Notes: generated by a model from the sequence alone, not told the origin. 64,000 bases of DNA from Roseiarcus sp963765375 (GCA_963765375.1 CAVXVZ010000010.1:124001-188000), one strand, 5' to 3'; positions 26,338 through 35,939 are shown, counted from the first letter of the stretch. Program-made: numbers and translations.

Positions 26338-27636
26338 ATGACAGAGCTTGCTCCATCCGCGGCCGAGCCCGTCCCGCCCGGATATTCGAACCTCATCAAG
26401 ACCCAGGCGCAGCAGCGGGCCGAGCTGCGCCGCATGCGCGCGATCGCCACAATTCTGCTCGCCCTGATGGCGGCGATTTATCTTCTGATGCGGCGCGCGC
26501 CGTCTTCCTGGGCCTGGGCGCCGTATGTCGGCGCGTTCGCGGAAGCCGGGGTGGTGGGAGCTTGCGCCGACTGGTTCGCGGTCGTCGCGCTCTTTCGCCA
26601 TCCCCTCGGACTGCCAATTCCCCACACCGCCGTCGTGCCGGAAAACAAGCGGCGGATCGGGCCGGCGCTCGGCCGCTTCATCACCAACAATTTCCTCAGT
26701 CCCCGCGTCGCCATCGCCCGGCTCTCGTCGGTCGACTTCGCCGGCCTTGCGGCTCGATGGCTCGAGGACGAGGGCAACGCGCGGGCGGCCGCGGCCGGCG
26801 CTGCGCGCGCCATTCCCTATGCGCTCGACCTTGTGCCGAAGGCGGCGATCGAGGAGTGGGTCGCTCTTGCAGCGCGGCGCGGAATCGAGGCGGTCCCCGC
26901 TGCGCCGCTCGCCTCGCGGATTTTGTCGATCCTGTGGGCTCAGGGGGCTGGCCAGACGCTGCTCGATCAGGGGCTCGATTTCGCCGAGGCGACGCTCGAG
27001 CGCAACAAGGCGACGATCGTGAGGCAAGTGTCGCAAAGGTCCTCGGTTTTCATTCCTCGATGGGTCGACGACATGATCGCCGCCAAGGTCATCAACGGCC
27101 TCGCGGGCACCCTCGAGGAAATGCGCGAGCCTGACCATCCGTGGCGCGATGAGGTTGGTGCGCTCGTCGAAAAATGGATCGACGACCTCGCGTATGATCC
27201 CGAGACGCGGGCGAAAGGGGAGGCGTTAAAGCAGGAGATCCTCACCAATCCGGTGTCCGCCGAGCAGGCCCGGGCGCTGTGGGAACAGCTCGAAGCGGGC
27301 TTGAGAGACGATCTGCCTCGCCACGCCGAGGCGATCGTTGCATGGCTCGCGGCCTCGGCCGGCGCGCTCGGCCGGTGGCTCGACGAGGACGAAGCGCGCC
27401 GGGAGAGGATAAACCGGCGGCTCGAACTCCTGGCGCTGCGCGCCGTTCTGCCCCGCCGGGCCGAGATCGGCGCCTATATCGCCGCCGTGGTCGACAACTG
27501 GGATACCGCCACGCTGGTCGAGCGCCTCGAGCTGCAGGTCGGCAAGGACCTGCAATATATCCGCATCAACGGCACGCTGGTCGGCGGACTGGTCGGGCTC
27601 GTCATCTTCAGCCTGTCGCGGGCGTTCGGCGGGTGA
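26338..27636 (+). CDS. DUF445 domain-containing membrane protein
   Basis: 432 residues from the ATG at 26338. An N-terminal membrane helix (IATILLALMAAIYLL) is followed by AFAEAGVVGACADWFAVVAL and FRHPLGLPIPHTAVVPENKR, the DUF445/YjiN signature, then long helices and a C-terminal membrane helix (GTLVGGLVGLVIFSLSRAFG). The family is widespread, anchored at both ends, and has no settled role. An earlier in-frame codon at 26215 would lie in the regulator remnant and is unlikely. Confidence 0.87.
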   Translation: MTELAPSAAEPVPPGYSNLIKTQAQQRAELRRMRAIATILLALMAAIYLLMRRAPSSWAWAPYVGAFAEAGVVGACADWFAVVALFRHPLGLPIPHTAVVPENKRRIGPALGRFITNNFLSPRVAIARLSSVDFAGLAARWLEDEGNARAAAAGAARAIPYALDLVPKAAIEEWVALAARRGIEAVPAAPLASRILSILWAQGAGQTLLDQGLDFAEATLERNKATIVRQVSQRSSVFIPRWVDDMIAAKVINGLAGTLEEMREPDHPWRDEVGALVEKWIDDLAYDPETRAKGEALKQEILTNPVSAEQARALWEQLEAGLRDDLPRHAEAIVAWLAASAGALGRWLDEDEARRERINRRLELLALRAVLPRRAEIGAYIAAVVDNWDTATLVERLELQVGKDLQYIRINGTLVGGLVGLVIFSLSRAFGG

Positions 27637-27645
27637 CGGCGCCGC

Positions 27646-28293
27646 TCAGGCGCTCCGTCGCGCGAGCGCGAGGACGGCATAACCCCCGAAGCAGGTCTTG
27701 ATCTCGCATGTGAGGCCGCGCTCGGCCGAGAGCGCCTCGAGCGCGGGGCCGAGATCGTCGCGCGGAGACACGTCGAAGGCGGCGAGCCAGCGGCGCAGGC
27801 CGGCCTTGAACGGGCCCGGCAAGCCGCCGCAATCGCCGAAGTCGACGATGTGCAATGAGCCGTCGGGCGCCAAAACGTCGAGCGCCTCGGCCAGCGCGCT
27901 GCGCCACGGCGGGATCATCGACAAGGCGTAGGAGATCATGACGCGCTCGAACTCAGCCTGGCCGAAAAGCGCTTGCGGATCGAACGCCGCGGCGTCCCCT
28001 TGGGCAAGCGCCACGCGGGCGGAAAGGCCGGCGCGCGCCACCGCGGTCGCCGCGCTCGCCAGCATCTCCCGCGAGACGTCGAGGCCGTAGAGCCGCGCCC
28101 GCGGATAGGCGCGCGCGATCTTGACGAGATTGCGTCCGGTGCCGCAGCCGATCTCGAGCACGCTCTCGCCCGGCCCGGGGTGAAGGCTGCGAATCGCTTC
28201 GTCGCGGCCCAAGAGATAGAATTTGCGGCTCAGGTCATAGATGTGGCGCTGGCGGCGATACATCCGGTCCATGAGCCGAGCGGCGTCGCTCAT
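27646..28293 (-). CDS. btaB: BtaB-like methyltransferase (betaine lipid synthesis)
   Basis: 215 residues with a class I SAM fold: VLEIGCGTGRNLVKIARAYP (motif I), RLYGLDVSREMLASA (motif II acidic), FERVMISYALSMIPPWRSAL and DGSLHIVDFGDCGG. The short N-terminal RMYRRQRHIYDLSRKFYLLG is typical of BtaB. The enzyme methylates diacylglyceryl-homoserine three times to give DGTS. The gene overlaps btaA by 4 bases, which supports the call. Membrane-associated by function. Confidence 0.87.
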   Translation of the reverse strand: MSDAARLMDRMYRRQRHIYDLSRKFYLLGRDEAIRSLHPGPGESVLEIGCGTGRNLVKIARAYPRARLYGLDVSREMLASAATAVARAGLSARVALAQGDAAAFDPQALFGQAEFERVMISYALSMIPPWRSALAEALDVLAPDGSLHIVDFGDCGGLPGPFKAGLRRWLAAFDVSPRDDLGPALEALSAERGLTCEIKTCFGGYAVLALARRSA

Positions 28294-29540
28294 GCTTCAG
28301 GGCCTTTGAGCGTGTAGAGGTGGAAGCCGCCGTAGATCGAAGATCGGTCTCCGAGGCCGAGCTCCCGGCTCCGGTCTTCTTCGTAAGTCCATGCGGCGAG
28401 CACGTCCTCCGGCGCCCGGCCCGGCAGCAGCCGCTCGTCGGCGGCGGTGCGGAAGATCACGCGCGCGCCCGGCCGCGCGGTGCGGGTGATCTCGGTCCAA
28501 AGCGCCGCGAGCTCCGCGTCATTCATCCAGTCCTGGGCGTCGAGCAGGACGAAGCGGTCGAAGCTCGCCGGCGGCGAATCGCGCAGTATGGCGGTGAACG
28601 AGCGCTGGACATAACGCACCCGGCTCGCGCGGCTCTTGATTGCGTCGAAGTTCTCTCGCTGCAAATAGGGTGGAAGCGCGGGGTTCGGCCCCGGCGCATA
28701 GCGGCGTCCGAACGCCTGCCAGGCGAAATAATTGTCCGCAATGTCGAAGCCGCAGGCGAGCCGCTCGAGCCGCTCGCTTAGGACCGCGCCGATCCCCGAG
28801 GGCGAATCCGCGGCCAGCGCCTTGTACTGCGCCGGCGGGATGCCAAGGCCATAGAGGGACGCGGGCTGCTTCAGGATCCAGCGGATGAGCGGCTTATTGA
28901 AGATCGGCGCAAGGCGCTTCTCATAGAGCGCGCGCTGTTCGTCGAGCGTCCTGGCCTTGAGCACGATCGACGGATCGAGGCCATGCAGGCGCGCGAGCGT
29001 ATGTCCGGCGCCGAGAACGTGGCCAAGCAGGCCGTGATGGTAGAAGTTGTGGGCGAAGAGGCCAATGCGGCGGCGCCCGAACAGGGTTCGCTTATCCCAG
29101 TAGGCCCGCGCGGCGGGATCGAGCTTCATGCGCAGCCGCCGGTCGTAAGCCGCGACGTTGGCGCGCGCGTCGGCGCGGCCGAAGAAGCGGAAGAAGGTCT
29201 CGTAGTCGGGCAGGTTCCGAGCTGCGCAAATCTTGAGCCGCCCGAGCGCGATATGGGCGCCGTTGAGGTCGACCGCGGTGACGCCGGCCGGATCGGCCGT
29301 GAGGTAGGAAAGGACGTTGCAGCCGCCCGAGGCGATCGCGATCACCTCATGCCCCGGCCCGATCTCGAGCGCGGCCATGTCAACCACCGGGTCCTCCCAG
29401 ATCTGGGGATAGACGAGGCGCTCGAACGCCAGCGTGAACAGGCGCTCGAGGACGCCCGCGCGCGTGAGCGGCTTCGAGCGATGGACCGCAGCCTTGAGAC
29501 CCGCGCTGGTCGCGCGACGCATCGCGTTGGATTGCCTCAA
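28290..29540 (-). CDS. btaA: BtaA, SAM:diacylglycerol 3-amino-3-carboxypropyltransferase
   Basis: 416 residues of the DUF3419/BtaA family: LVYPQIWEDPVVDMAALEIG, VIAIASGGCNVLSYLTADPA, GVTAVDLNGAHIALGRLK and the C-terminal FDRFVLLDAQDWMND and VIFRTAADERLLPGR. BtaA moves the aminocarboxypropyl group of SAM onto diacylglycerol, the first step of DGTS. The start is a TTG at 29540 with GGAG at a good distance; an ATG at 29522 is the alternative. The pair btaAB lets bacteria replace phospholipids when phosphate is short. Confidence 0.9.
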   Translation of the reverse strand: MRQSNAMRRATSAGLKAAVHRSKPLTRAGVLERLFTLAFERLVYPQIWEDPVVDMAALEIGPGHEVIAIASGGCNVLSYLTADPAGVTAVDLNGAHIALGRLKICAARNLPDYETFFRFFGRADARANVAAYDRRLRMKLDPAARAYWDKRTLFGRRRIGLFAHNFYHHGLLGHVLGAGHTLARLHGLDPSIVLKARTLDEQRALYEKRLAPIFNKPLIRWILKQPASLYGLGIPPAQYKALAADSPSGIGAVLSERLERLACGFDIADNYFAWQAFGRRYAPGPNPALPPYLQRENFDAIKSRASRVRYVQRSFTAILRDSPPASFDRFVLLDAQDWMNDAELAALWTEITRTARPGARVIFRTAADERLLPGRAPEDVLAAWTYEEDRSRELGLGDRSSIYGGFHLYTLKGPEA

Positions 29541-29634
29541 CGTGATCTCCGCCCCGCCGATGCTGGCCCAATCGCGCTAGATGAGTTCGCGTGACGGAGC
29601 CATGACGAGCGGCGGCCCGGCGGTTTTCCCTGCG

Positions 29635-30099
29635 TCATCCGCCGAAGAGTCGCCGATCGAGAGCGACCGGCGTCTCCGGCCGAACAATGATTCGCCTCGC
29701 ATCTGGATGGCTGGAGTTGACGACAACGTTTTGGTCGCGCCCCGCGGTGACGACGGACGGAACGATGAGCAGGGCCGACCGTCCGTCTTCGATCCAGTCT
29801 CGGCCGAAGGCTTGGGCGACAGTCAAATCCTGCAAATCGTCCCAGCCAGGATGATCCTCGGCCGGGAATTCCTCGCGCGAAACGTCGTCGGGTGCGGCGG
29901 CCTCGACAAATCGCGCGGCGCTGGGCAGAGGCTTGCGATTCGCATGGACAAGAATCTCGACCAGACAGAGCGCGAAGTTGGTCCCGGCGTAGATCGCCGT
30001 CATCCCCGCGGGGTTCCATCGCTGGCCGAACAGCCGGGCGCCTTCGCCGGACCAAACCGGGTGGGGACCGGTCACAATGCGCCAAAGCCGGAGGGGCAC
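29635..30099 (-). CDS. RES family toxin
   Basis: 154 residues with the RES domain throughout: LRLWRIVTGPHPVWSGEGAR, LFGQRWNPAGMTAIYAGTNF and ALCLVEILVHANRKPLP contain the conserved Arg, Tyr and Glu; a Ser lies later (VVNSSHPDAR). RES toxins such as MbcT and ParT degrade NAD+ or ADP-ribosylate a target. The Xre/ParS-type antitoxin lies 5 bases upstream, the standard order. Confidence 0.88.
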   Translation of the reverse strand: MPLRLWRIVTGPHPVWSGEGARLFGQRWNPAGMTAIYAGTNFALCLVEILVHANRKPLPSAARFVEAAAPDDVSREEFPAEDHPGWDDLQDLTVAQAFGRDWIEDGRSALLIVPSVVTAGRDQNVVVNSSHPDARRIIVRPETPVALDRRLFGG

Positions 30100-30104
30100 T
30101 TTCC

Positions 30105-30596
30105 CTAAAGCGCCAGGCCGTATTCGAGGGCGTTGAGAATCTGTTCGGTGCGGCGGGTCCCGAGATCGGTCCTTGCGGCCTCGACCGGGCTTCGTCCGTC
30201 GAGTTCGGGGTGAGGAGCGGTCATGAACTCGCGCGCTTCGGCTTCCGTGCCGAGGGCGCGGCGCGCATGGACGAAAAGGCGGGCGATCCGCTCCGTCCGC
30301 TCGCTTTCCTGCGGCGTGAGCTTGCTCTCGCGACGCTCGAGGGTGGTCTTCGGAACCACGCCGCGCTCCAGCGCCGAGGCCTTCGCCTTGTCGCCGCCGG
30401 CGATCAGTTCCGCAACATGCCGAAGCGCTTGGCGGGGAAGCCCGCCTTCGACCGCCTTCTCGATCGCTGCTGGCGAAGGCGGCGATTCCCGACGGCTTTT
30501 GCCGCGCGAGAGCCCGTGGCCGGACGGCTTAGGCGCGAGCGCGAAGGCAAGGCCTAGCGCTTCGGCGACGGCTTTGGCGTCGTAGTTCGACAGCAT
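30105..30596 (-). CDS. Xre/MbcA/ParS-type antitoxin
   Basis: 163 residues from the ATG at 30596 (GAGGG upstream). The C-terminal part is the DUF2384 toxin-binding domain: RIARLFVHARRALGTEAEAR, EFMTAPHPELDGRSPVEAAR and LGTRRTEQILNALEYGLAL. An N-terminal helical region of Xre type precedes it (ERGVVPKTTLERRESKLTP). It would neutralise the RES toxin downstream and repress the pair. An imperfect inverted repeat at 30612-30645 is the candidate operator. Confidence 0.87.
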   Translation of the reverse strand: MLSNYDAKAVAEALGLAFALAPKPSGHGLSRGKSRRESPPSPAAIEKAVEGGLPRQALRHVAELIAGGDKAKASALERGVVPKTTLERRESKLTPQESERTERIARLFVHARRALGTEAEAREFMTAPHPELDGRSPVEAARTDLGTRRTEQILNALEYGLAL

Positions 30597-30611
30597 GACG
30601 TACCCTCGCTT

Positions 30612-30645
30612 GACCAACTGGGTTGAAATAATGACCCATCTGGTC
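30612..30645. promoter_or_regulatory. Putative operator of the RES/Xre pair
   Basis: GACCAACTGGGT (30612-30623) and ACCCATCTGGTC (30634-30645) form an inverted repeat with two mismatched positions and a 10-base spacer. It lies 16-49 bases upstream of the antitoxin ATG, where self-repression of toxin-antitoxin genes usually acts. Confidence 0.5.
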
Positions 30646-30790
30646 GAAATCAAGCGCTGTCCGGCCGACCTCCTCTTCGCCGCCCGCAAGAGGTTGCGGT
30701 CGGACGGCTGGGTCACTATAGAGGCGCGGCTTCAGTCCGCCGAGGCGGATTGAATGCGCAGCCTCAACCCGCAAAGGCGTTCGTCTTCCA

Positions 30791-31993
30791 ATGGCCTTCC
30801 TCGCCGACGTCCTCTCTCGCGTGAAGCCCTCCGCCACCATGACGGTGACGCAGAAGGCGCGCGACCTCAAAGCCAAGGGACGCGACGTCATTTCGCTGTC
30901 GGTCGGCGAGCCGGACTTCGACACGCCCGACAACGTCAAGCGGGCGGCGATCGAGGCGATCAAACGCGGCGAGACCAAATATCCGCCGGTGCTCGGCATT
31001 CCCCCCTTACGCGAGGCGATCGCGGCCAAGTTCGGCCGTGAGAACGGGCTCGACTATAAGGCGTCCGACACCATCGTCGCGACCGGGGGCAAGCAGATCC
31101 TCTACAACGCCTTCCTGGTCACGATGAACAAGGGCGACGAGGTCATCATTCCCGCGCCATTCTGGGTCAGCTATCCCGAGATGGTCGCGATCAACTGGGG
31201 CGACCCGGTCATCGTGCCGACCACGCTCGAGAACGGCTTCAAGCTCAAGCCCGAGGACCTCGAGCGGGCGATCACGCCGCGCACCAAGTGGGTGATCCTG
31301 AATTCGCCGTCGAACCCAACCGGCGCTGCCTATACTCGCGACGAGCTTAAAGGCCTGACCGACGTGCTGATGCGCCACCCGCATGTGTGGGTGCTGACCG
31401 ACGACATGTACGAGCATCTCGTCTACGGCGACTTCGTGTTCACGACGCCAGTCCAGGTCGAGCCGGCCTTGAAGCCGCGCACGCTGACCATGAACGGCGT
31501 CTCCAAGGCCTATGCGATGACCGGCTGGCGCATCGGCTACGCCGCCGGCCCGCCCGAGCTCATCAAGGCGATGGACATGGTTCAGGGCCAGCAGACCTCG
31601 GGCGCGTGCACGATCGCGCAATGGGCGTCGGTCGAGGCCCTGAACGGGCCGCAGGATTTCGTCCCCGTGCGCCGCAAGGCGTTCGAGGAGCGGCGCGACC
31701 TCGTCGTCTCGATGCTCGGCCAGGCGAAGCATTTGCAGTGCCCGAAGCCGGAAGGCGCATTCTACGTCTACCCGTCCTGCGCGAGCGCGATCGGCAGGAA
31801 AGCGCCGTCAGGCAAGGTGATCGAGACCGACGTCGATTTCGTCACCGAGCTTCTGGATGAGGAAGGGGTTGCGACCGTCCAGGGCAGCGCCTTCGGCCAG
31901 GGGCCGAACTTCCGCGTCTCCTATGCGACGTCGCTCGAGCAGCTCGAGAAGGCATGCAAGAAGATCCAGCGGTTCACCGCCGAGCTGAGGTAG
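30791..31993 (+). CDS. aatA: PLP-dependent aspartate aminotransferase
   Basis: 400 residues of fold type I, class I aminotransferase (Igamma branch). LSVGEPDFDTPDNVKRAAIE opens the fold; VILNSPSNPTGAAYTRDEL holds the conserved NPxG; LTDDMYEHLVYGDF holds the Asp/Tyr pair; NGVSKAYAMTGWRIGYAAGP holds the Schiff-base Lys (SKAYAMTGWRIGY). PNFRVSYATS carries the carboxylate-binding Arg. It interconverts aspartate and oxaloacetate with glutamate; some members also use prephenate. A short gap separates it from the cyclase downstream. Confidence 0.9.
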   Translation: MAFLADVLSRVKPSATMTVTQKARDLKAKGRDVISLSVGEPDFDTPDNVKRAAIEAIKRGETKYPPVLGIPPLREAIAAKFGRENGLDYKASDTIVATGGKQILYNAFLVTMNKGDEVIIPAPFWVSYPEMVAINWGDPVIVPTTLENGFKLKPEDLERAITPRTKWVILNSPSNPTGAAYTRDELKGLTDVLMRHPHVWVLTDDMYEHLVYGDFVFTTPVQVEPALKPRTLTMNGVSKAYAMTGWRIGYAAGPPELIKAMDMVQGQQTSGACTIAQWASVEALNGPQDFVPVRRKAFEERRDLVVSMLGQAKHLQCPKPEGAFYVYPSCASAIGRKAPSGKVIETDVDFVTELLDEEGVATVQGSAFGQGPNFRVSYATSLEQLEKACKKIQRFTAELR

Positions 31994-32123
31994 CGGCGCT
32001 TTCGCGGCCCCAGGCGGGCGGACGGTTCGATCCAGCCGCGACGCGAGCCTTGGCGCGTTGCGCCCGCTTTTCGCGGTCCGCGCCGACGTGGTAGGTTGAG
32101 CAAAGATAGCAAGGGGCGCAGCC

Positions 32124-33889
32124 GTGCCACCCGAACTGCGCGCTGAGCGCAAGCTGGCAGCCATTTTGGTCGCTGACATCGTCGGCTATTCGCGGCTCGC
32201 CGCCGCCGATGAGGAGCGGATTCTCGCACGGCTGAGGACGCTTCGCAGCGATCTTATCGATCCGACGATCTCGGTCCATCACGGGCGCGTCGTAAAACGC
32301 ACCGGGGACGGGAGCATCATCGAGTTCCGCAGCGTAGTTGACGCCGTGCGCTGCGCCCTCGAGCTGCAGAACGCGATGGTCGAGCGCAACGCGGGACTGC
32401 CTGCGGATCGCCGCATCGAGTTTCGGGTGGGAATCCACCTTGGCGACGTCGTCGAGGAGGCCGACGGCGATCTGATGGGAGACGGCGTCAATATCGCGGC
32501 GCGCCTCGAAGGCGTTTGCGAACCCGGCGGCCTGTGTCTCTCGGGAGCGGCGTTCGAGCAAGTCCGCGACCGCGTGAACGAGGTTTTTGTCGATCTTGGC
32601 GAGAAAGTTCTGAAGAACATCGGGCGTCCGGTCCGCGCCTACGGCGTCGCATTGAACAAGCCGGCGCTCACCTCCCCGCCTGCCTCCGAGAAGCCCGGTC
32701 TTTCGTTGCCCGACAAGCCGTCAATCGCCGTTCTGCCCTTTCAGAACATGAGCGGCGATCCCGAGCAGGACTATTTCGCCGACGGGATGGTCGAGGACAT
32801 CATTACCGGCCTCTCCCACATCAAGTGGCTGTTTGTGATCGCGCGCAATTCGAGCTTCGTCTACAAGGGCAAGGCGGTCGACGTGCGGCAAGTCGGGCGC
32901 GAACTCGGCATTCGCTACGTCCTCGAGGGGGGCGTGCGCAAGTCCGGCAACCGCTTGCGTGTCACAGCGCAGCTCGTCGAAGCCGAGACCGGCGCCCATC
33001 TTTGGGCGAACCGGTTCGATGGCGACACTGAGGACATCTTCAATTTCCAGGACCGGATCACCGACAGCGTCGTCGGCATCGTTGAGCCGAGCGTCCAGCG
33101 CAGCGAGATTGAACGCGCGCGACGCAAGCGACCGGACAACCTCAAGCCTATGACCTTTATCTTCGCGCTCTGCCTCACACCGCCACAAGCATGCGGGAGG
33201 GCGCCGAGACGGCGATCAAGCTTTTGGAAGAGGCGTTGACGCTCGACCCGGACTACGTCGCGGCGCATGCCCTGATCGCCTGGTGCCACGAATGGCGTTT
33301 CGCTCGGGCCGGGTTCAAGGAAAACGACAAGGTTCAAGGCCTCAGTCACGCCCGTTGGGTGATCGGCAGCAGCACTGACGATGCGACCGCGCTCGCGATC
33401 GCCGGATTTGTGACGATTTTGCTCGGCGCCGATCCCGAGGCGGCGTTGAACGCCATCGACCGCGCGCTTGCGTCCAATCCTTCCTGCGCCACGGCGCTGT
33501 ATCTGGCGGCGCAAGTGCACTCATTCATAGGCCATTCCAGCCAAGCGACCGCCTACGCCAACCGCGCGCTTCGGCAAAGTCCATTCGATTTCCTGGTGCA
33601 CGAAGCCTACGTGGCGCTGGGGAACGCGGCGGTCCTCGAGGCGCGATACGAAGAAGCCGCTTCGTTCTACGCGCGGGCGATCCAAAGCAGCCCCAAGATC
33701 GGCACATATTATTTGCTTCACGCGATTGGGCTCGCCTTGGCGGGGCGTATCGAGGAAGCACGCTCCCCCGCCAAGCGCGGGCTTGAGCTTGAGCCGGAAT
33801 TCCGCCTGCACTGGTTCCGCGGATTCTTCACCGCGAAGCTCGCGGACAAGGTCGCCGAAGGGGGCCGCTTGTTGGCGCTCCCGGAATAA
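32124..33889 (+). pseudogene. Second adenylate/guanylate cyclase with TPR domain, frameshifted
   Basis: A GTG at 32124 with AAGGGG upstream starts a cyclase closely similar to that at 15440 (KLAAILVADIVGYSRLAAAD, KRTGDGSIIEFRSVVDAVRC, GDGVNIAARLE). A TolB-like region follows (SIAVLPFQNMSGDPEQDYFA, GIRYVLEGGVRKSGNRLRVT). Near 33148, after RPDNLKP, the frame changes: YDLYLRALPHTATSMREGAE continues in the other frame through the TPRs to 33889. One missing base would explain it. No membrane helix is evident between the halves, unlike the first paralogue. If the shift is real the TPR part is lost. Confidence 0.82.
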
Positions 33890-33954
33890 TCTTCCTCCGC
33901 CATTGTTTGGCCGCGATCCCGGGGCGGCTTAGAGCGGCGGCGGAAGTTCGCCGC

Positions 33955-34917
33955 TCAGCCTTGCGCGACCTGGTGCTCAAGCTGATCGAGCACGCGGTAG
34001 CACGGCAGCACCTGGTCGACGCTGGCGTTGGGCTCGCGATCGTCGCGGATGGCGGCGAAAAACTCGCGGTCCTGGAGCTCGATGCCGTTCATCGACACCG
34101 CGACCTTGGAGACATCGATCTTCTCGTCCTTGCCGGTGAAGAGATCGTCGTAGCGGGCGATATAGGTTGCGGTGTCGCCGATGTAGCGGAAGAACGTGCC
34201 GAGCGGGCCCTCATTGTTGAACGAGAGCGACAGCGTGCAGATCGCGCCGTTCTCGGTCTTGAGCTGGATGCTCATGTCCATGGCGATGCCGAGGGTCGGG
34301 TGGATCGGCCCTTGCAAGGCGTTCGCCTTCACGATCGGCGAGCGGGCCTGGTAGGCGAAGAGGTCGACGGTGTGGGCGGCGTGGTGCCAGAGCAGATGAT
34401 CGGTCCAGCTCCGCGCCTGGCCGAGCGCGTTCATGTTGGTGCGGCGAAAGAAATAGGTCTGCACGTCCATCTGCTGGATATGGAATTCGTTCTTGAGAAT
34501 GCGCTCACGTACGAACTGATGGCTCGGATTGAACCGGCGGGTGTGGCCGACCATGGCGACGAGCCCGGTTTGCTTCTGCATCGCTGCGACCGCCTCGGCG
34601 TCCTTCAGACTGTCGGCGAGCGGAATCTCGACCTGCACATGCTTTCCCGCCTTGAGGCACTGAAGCGCCTGCTCGGCATGCATCTGGGTCGGGGTGGCGA
34701 GGATCACCGCGTCGAGCCCCGGAACCTTGAGGCTCTCGGCGAGATCGGTCGCAACGTGGCCGACGCCGTACTGGGCCGCCGCCTCTTTCGTCTTGTCGAG
34801 GTCGCGCCCGACCAGCGAGACCGCCTCGACCCCGTCGATCAGTTTGATCGCGTCGAGGTGCTTCAAGCCGAAGGCGCCGGCGCCGGCGAGCGCGACTTTG
34901 ATCGTCTTGGTCACCAA
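33955..34917 (-). CDS. ligC: 4-carboxy-2-hydroxymuconate-6-semialdehyde dehydrogenase
   Basis: 320 residues of the Gfo/Idh/MocA family: Rossmann start KVALAGAGAFGLKHLDAIKL, ATPTQMHAEQALQCLKAGKH (with KHVQVEIP), and RTNMNALGQARSWTDHLLWH in the substrate domain. The length and the place beside ligAB identify it as LigC, which oxidises the ring-cleavage product of protocatechuate (CHMS hemiacetal) to 2-pyrone-4,6-dicarboxylate with NADP+. It is the last gene of the minus-strand lig set, after a dispersed repeat. Cytoplasmic. Confidence 0.88.
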   Translation of the reverse strand: MVTKTIKVALAGAGAFGLKHLDAIKLIDGVEAVSLVGRDLDKTKEAAAQYGVGHVATDLAESLKVPGLDAVILATPTQMHAEQALQCLKAGKHVQVEIPLADSLKDAEAVAAMQKQTGLVAMVGHTRRFNPSHQFVRERILKNEFHIQQMDVQTYFFRRTNMNALGQARSWTDHLLWHHAAHTVDLFAYQARSPIVKANALQGPIHPTLGIAMDMSIQLKTENGAICTLSLSFNNEGPLGTFFRYIGDTATYIARYDDLFTGKDEKIDVSKVAVSMNGIELQDREFFAAIRDDREPNASVDQVLPCYRVLDQLEHQVAQG

Positions 34918-34948
34918 TGGTCTCCGAAGGCTTGAGGCCGGCCCGGCC

Positions 34949-35031
34949 CGTCATTGCGAGCGAAGCGAAGCAATCCATCCCGTAAGCGCCGGAGGATGGA
35001 TTGCTTCGTCGCTGCGCTCCTCGCAATGACG
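34949..35031. repeat. Palindromic dispersed repeat (REP-like)
   Basis: An 83-base inverted repeat: CGTCATTGCGAG ... CTCGCAATGACG as outer arms and GCAATCCATCC ... GGATGGATTGC as inner arms. This type of palindrome is common in Rhizobiales intergenic DNA. Here it separates ligB and ligC and could act as a transcription attenuator or mRNA stabiliser inside the operon. Confidence 0.75.
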
Positions 35032-35041
35032 GAGCGGCGCA

Positions 35042-35902
35042 TCAGGCTGCATTCTCCAATATCAAGTGCCCGACCGCGGTGTTGGACGCCGGGACGTGAT
35101 AGAACCGGTGCGCCACTTTCGGCTTTGGGCCGCCGGCGACGACATCCGCCATCGCGCCGCGCGCGATCAGCCACATCACGAGCTCGATGCCCTCCGACCC
35201 CGCCTCGCGGACGTAATCGATGTTCGGCATCTTCGACAGGCCCTTGGGGTCGTCGATCAGCCGGTCGACGAAGGCGTTGTCCCACTCCTTGTTGATGAGC
35301 CCGGCGCGCGGCCCCTGAAGCTGATGGCTCATGCCGCCGGTGCCCCAGATATGGACGTTGATATCCTCGGGGTAGCTCATGATCGCTTTGCCGATCGCCC
35401 GGCCGAGCGCGAGGCAACGCGCCCCGGAGGGCACAGGGTGCTGCACGACGTTGACCGCGAAGGGGATGATCTTGGCCGGCCATTCCTTGACCTCGCCGAA
35501 AACGCAGCTCAGCGGGACCGTCAGACCGTGGTCGACGTCGATCTCGTTGACCATGGTGAGATCGAAATCCTGCTGGATCACCTCCGAGGCGATATGGGAC
35601 GCAAGCTCCGGGTCGCCGATGACCTTCGGCACCGGGCGGGCGCCATAGCCTTCGTCGGCGGGATTGAATTCCGGCCCGGTCATGATCGCGAAAGTGGGGA
35701 TCATCTGGAGGCTGAAGGCGGTGGCGTGATCGTTATAAACGAGGAAGATCACGTCGGGCTTGTGCGTCTTCATCCACTGCTTGTCGAAGTCGTAGCCGGC
35801 GAAAACCGGCTTCCAGTAATCCTCCTTGGTCCTGCCAAGGTCAAACGCGGCGCCGACAGCGGGGATATGAGAAGTGTAAAGGGAGGCGGCGATGCGGGCC
35901 AT
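35042..35902 (-). CDS. ligB: Protocatechuate 4,5-dioxygenase beta subunit
   Basis: 286 residues from the ATG at 35902. The extradiol class III (LigB) iron ligands are visible: H12 (SLYTSHIPAVGAA), H59 (LVYNDHATAF) and E240 (REAGSEGIELVMWLIA), matching the spacing of Sphingobium LigB. The active-site base region is DINVHIWGTGGMSHQLQGPR. With LigA it opens protocatechuate between carbons 4 and 5 using O2 and Fe(II). The gene follows ligA by 37 bases. An in-frame codon at 35977 would overlap ligA and is unlikely. Confidence 0.93.
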   Translation of the reverse strand: MARIAASLYTSHIPAVGAAFDLGRTKEDYWKPVFAGYDFDKQWMKTHKPDVIFLVYNDHATAFSLQMIPTFAIMTGPEFNPADEGYGARPVPKVIGDPELASHIASEVIQQDFDLTMVNEIDVDHGLTVPLSCVFGEVKEWPAKIIPFAVNVVQHPVPSGARCLALGRAIGKAIMSYPEDINVHIWGTGGMSHQLQGPRAGLINKEWDNAFVDRLIDDPKGLSKMPNIDYVREAGSEGIELVMWLIARGAMADVVAGGPKPKVAHRFYHVPASNTAVGHLILENAA

Positions 35903-35939
35903 GTTCAAGCGTCCTTTGGCGGAGAAGTCGTGAAGACCG

